32,662 bases of DNA from the NCBI GenBank assembly GCA_937957685.1, contig CALGAO010000070.1, forward strand, positions 1 through 32,662, in the 5' to 3' direction. The first letter of the stretch is position 1. The number at the start of each line of letters is the position of its first letter. The translations under genes and the position numbers were made by a program. This stretch comes from an uncultured Paenibacillaceae bacterium. GTDB taxonomy: Bacteria; Bacillota; Bacilli; Paenibacillales; DA-C8. The notes under the pieces are model-generated. The model made no database searches, was not told where the DNA came from, and saw only the letters and a program-made list of their open reading frames with translations. Below are positions 30,149-32,662 of this stretch, one piece after another.

Positions 30149-32590
30149 TCAGTTGGCGGTAACCTTTTGTTTCTTGTGAACAACCAGCGCTCCATCCTGC
30201 TCGTCGATGACGAGATCATCGCCCTTCTGAATCTCACCGCGCAGCAGCGATTCGGACAGGCGATCCTCGATATGCTTCTGAATCGCGCGACGCAGCGGGC
30301 GTGCGCCGTATGTCGGATCGTAACCTTCCTTCGCGAGGAATTTCTTTGCGGCTTCCGTCAGCTCGAAGTCGACCTCCTGCTCCTTCAGCCGCTTGCGCAG
30401 ATCCTCTGCCATCAGCGTCACGATCTCCGCGATATGCTTCTCGTCCAACGGATGGAAGACGATCGTCTCGTCGATCCGGTTGAGGAACTCCGGACGGAAG
30501 CTGCGTTTCAGCTCCGCCAGGACCCGCTCCTTCATCGCGTTGTAGTCCTGTTCGCTGTTGTTCGTGGCCGTGAATCCGAGGGAAGAGCCTTTCTTGATCG
30601 TTTCCGCGCCGACGTTGGAGGTCATGATGATGAGCGTATTGCGGAAATCGACCACCCGGCCCTTCGAATCCGTCAGGCGACCGTCCTCAAGCACCTGGAG
30701 CAGGATGTTGAACACTTCCGGATGGGCCTTCTCGATCTCATCGAGCAGGACAACGGAGTAAGGCTTGCGTCTGACCTTCTCCGTCAGCTGCCCTCCCTCT
30801 TCGTAGCCGACATATCCCGGAGGCGCGCCGACGAGGCGGGAAGTGGAGTGCTTCTCCATGTACTCGGACATGTCGATGCGGATGACCGCATTCTCATCGC
30901 CGAACAGCGCTTCCGCCAACGCTCTGGCCAGCTCGGTCTTGCCCACGCCCGTCGGTCCAAGGAAGATGAACGAGCCCATCGGCCGCTTCGGATCCTTCAG
31001 CCCTGCGCGGGAACGGCGAATCGCGCGGCTGACGGACTTGACCGCCTCATCCTGGCCGATGACGCGCTCATGCAGGATGCTCTCCATCTTGAGCAGGCGC
31101 TCGGTCTCTTCCTCCTTCAGCTTCACCACCGGGATGCCGGTCCAGCTGGCCACCACCTGGGCGATGTCCTCCGGCGTGACTTCGGAATCCGTGCGGCCTT
31201 GCTTCTCTTTCCACTCATTCTTGAAGGCTTCGAGCTCTTCCCGCATCTTCTGCTCGCTGTCGCGGAGCGCCGCGGCCTTCTCGAACTCCTGGCTTTGCAC
31301 GGCAGCGTCCTTCTCCTTGCGCAGCTCCTCGAGCTTCTTCTCCATCTCCTTCAGATTCGGCGGGATCGTATAGGAGCTGAGGCGCACCTTGGAGCAAGCC
31401 TCGTCGATCAGGTCGATCGCCTTGTCCGGCAGGAAGCGGTCGGTGATGTAGCGGTCGGACAGCTTCACCGCCTGCTCGATCGCTTCATCCGAGATCTTCA
31501 CCCGGTGATGCGCTTCATAGCGGTCCCTGAGGCCGTGCAGGATCTGAATCGCTTCTTCCGGCGACGGCTGGTCAACCATGATCGGCTGGAAGCGGCGCTC
31601 CAGCGCAGCATCCTTCTCGATGTATTTGCGATATTCATCCAGGGTCGTGGCGCCGATGCATTGCAGCTCTCCCCTGGCCAGCGCCGGTTTCAGGATGTTG
31701 GACGCGTCGATCGCGCCTTCCGCGCCGCCTGCCCCGATGAGCGTATGCAGTTCGTCGATGAACAGAATGATGTTGCCCGCCTGGCGGATCTCATCCATGA
31801 TCTTCTTCAGCCGATCCTCAAATTCACCGCGATACTTCGTTCCTGCGACCACCGAACCCATATCGAGCGTCATGACGCGCTTGTCGCGCAGCGTCTCCGG
31901 AATCTCGTTGTTGACGATCCGCTGCGCCAGACCTTCCGCGATCGCGGTCTTGCCGACACCCGGCTCACCGATGAGAACCGGGTTGTTCTTCGTCCTGCGG
32001 CTGAGCACCTGGATGACGCGTTCGATCTCCTTGGCCCTGCCGATCACCGGATCGAGGCTGTTCTCCCGCGCCGCGGCGGTGAGGTCTCGCGCCAGACTGT
32101 CCAATGTCGGCGTGTTGACATTGGCCGGCGGGTTGCTGGAGGAAGGCATCGACTCGCTGCTGCCCAGCAACTGCAGCACCTGCTGACGGGCCTTGTTCAG
32201 GCTGACGCCGAGGTTGTTGAGCACGCGAGCCGCCACGCCCTCACCTTCGCGGATCAGGCCGAGCAGGATATGTTCAGTGCCCACATAAGTATGTCCCAGC
32301 TTGCGAGCCTCGTCCATGGACAGCTCGATCACCTTCTTCGCGCGCGGCGTATAGGCGAAGTTGGTTTGATGCTCCTGACCGCGGCCGATCAGCGATTCCA
32401 CCTCGTCCTGAATTTTTTCCAGCCCCAGGCCCAGAGAGATGAGAGCCTTGGCGGCGATGCCTTCCCCTTCACGTATCAAGCCAAGCAGGATGTGCTCCGT
32501 TCCGATATTATTGTGGCCGAGTCTGACAGCTTCTTCCTGCGCCAGAGCCAGCACTTTCTGTGCGCGTTCCGTGAATCTTCCGAACATCAT
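30149..32590 (-). CDS. clpC: ATP-dependent Clp protease ATP-binding subunit ClpC
   Basis: ClpC is the HSP100 unfoldase that feeds substrates, including arginine-phosphorylated proteins via McsB, to ClpP. The product has 813 residues. It has two N-terminal repeats (about 1-140); AAA+ domain 1 with Walker A GEPGVGKT (208-215) and Walker B ILFIDE (275-280); a coiled-coil middle domain with a UVR-like segment (about 410-465); and AAA+ domain 2 with GPTGVGKT (545-552). The start is the first of two adjacent ATGs (32588-32590, MMFGRFTERAQ) behind GGAGGTGCAGATCA. It is normally the last gene of ctsR-mcsA-mcsB-clpC; those genes would lie off the right edge. Confidence 0.98.
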   Translation of the reverse strand: MMFGRFTERAQKVLALAQEEAVRLGHNNIGTEHILLGLIREGEGIAAKALISLGLGLEKIQDEVESLIGRGQEHQTNFAYTPRAKKVIELSMDEARKLGHTYVGTEHILLGLIREGEGVAARVLNNLGVSLNKARQQVLQLLGSSESMPSSSNPPANVNTPTLDSLARDLTAAARENSLDPVIGRAKEIERVIQVLSRRTKNNPVLIGEPGVGKTAIAEGLAQRIVNNEIPETLRDKRVMTLDMGSVVAGTKYRGEFEDRLKKIMDEIRQAGNIILFIDELHTLIGAGGAEGAIDASNILKPALARGELQCIGATTLDEYRKYIEKDAALERRFQPIMVDQPSPEEAIQILHGLRDRYEAHHRVKISDEAIEQAVKLSDRYITDRFLPDKAIDLIDEACSKVRLSSYTIPPNLKEMEKKLEELRKEKDAAVQSQEFEKAAALRDSEQKMREELEAFKNEWKEKQGRTDSEVTPEDIAQVVASWTGIPVVKLKEEETERLLKMESILHERVIGQDEAVKSVSRAIRRSRAGLKDPKRPMGSFIFLGPTGVGKTELARALAEALFGDENAVIRIDMSEYMEKHSTSRLVGAPPGYVGYEEGGQLTEKVRRKPYSVVLLDEIEKAHPEVFNILLQVLEDGRLTDSKGRVVDFRNTLIIMTSNVGAETIKKGSSLGFTATNNSEQDYNAMKERVLAELKRSFRPEFLNRIDETIVFHPLDEKHIAEIVTLMAEDLRKRLKEQEVDFELTEAAKKFLAKEGYDPTYGARPLRRAIQKHIEDRLSESLLRGEIQKGDDLVIDEQDGALVVHKKQKVTAN

Positions 32591-32629
32591 TGATCTGCAC
32601 CTCCATATGCGTGTTATTGGTATTATATT

Positions 32630-32647
32630 CAACTGAACAATCAGTTG
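32630..32647. other. Inverted repeat upstream of clpC
   Basis: CAACTGA / TCAGTTG, a perfect 7-bp inverted repeat with a 4-bp loop, directly upstream of a TATAAT-like sequence (GAATATAATACC on the minus strand) and about 40 bp before clpC. It may be part of the mcsB-clpC junction. There is no U-run and no good -35, so neither terminator nor promoter is claimed. Confidence 0.35.
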
Positions 32648-32662
32648 GAAAGGAATTTTTCC

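Noticed and set aside
32640..32662. Possible 3' end of mcsB at the right edge (EKFLSN then stop on the minus strand)
   Set aside because: Only about seven codons are visible and I cannot match them to McsB. Expected from gene order but not supportable.

Overview
This is a core-genome window from a Gram-positive bacterium of the Bacillales, most likely Paenibacillaceae (Paenibacillus/Cohnella-like). The assignment is an inference. It rests on the near-identity of the RNA polymerase subunits, SigH, DisA and ClpC to Bacillus-type proteins, on strong AGGAGG ribosome sites, on a GC-rich composition by eye, and on a pssA gene between disA and yacL, which B. subtilis does not have there. Every gene I accept lies on the minus strand, so transcription runs from high to low coordinates. 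The left edge cuts tuf after about 108 codons. The right edge lies just upstream of clpC.

In the direction of transcription the layout is as follows. clpC ends at a strong terminator. radA-disA follow, with a probable promoter. pssA has a promoter inside the end of disA and its own terminator. yacL (PIN/TRAM membrane protein) also has its own terminator. Then come ispD-ispF (4-bp overlap) and gltX. A complete cysteine T-box riboswitch controls cysE-cysS-mrnC-rlmB-rae1. sigH has its own promoter and terminator. A gene-poor stretch of about 0.8 kb follows. Then come rpmG-secE-nusG-rplK-rplA, the L10 leader, rplJ-rplL with a terminator, and rsmC. A strong promoter with a leader of about 630 nt precedes rpoB-rpoC and a terminator. 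Finally a new promoter drives the str operon: rplGB-rpsL-rpsG-fusA-tuf.

The genes supply transcription (RNAP beta and beta', NusG, SigH), translation (L33, L11, L1, L10, L7/L12, S12, S7, EF-G, EF-Tu, GluRS, CysRS), rRNA/mRNA maturation (RlmB, Mini-III, Rae1, RsmC), protein export (SecE), proteolysis (ClpC), DNA integrity and c-di-AMP signalling (RadA, DisA), isoprenoid and phospholipid synthesis (IspD, IspF, PssA) and cysteine synthesis coupled to its charging (CysE, CysS).

I found no new multi-gene system. The most unusual items are non-coding or degenerate. (1) A family of 55-62 bp imperfect palindromes with AAGAAATACT...AGTATTTCTT-like ends sits in several intergenic regions. (2) A decayed remnant of a primary sigma factor (SigA region 2) lies just downstream of sigH. 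(3) CysE carries a Gly/Asp/His-rich tail of about 100 residues. (4) The 5' leader of sigH is built of two perfect tandem duplications. (5) The rpoB leader is very long and structured.
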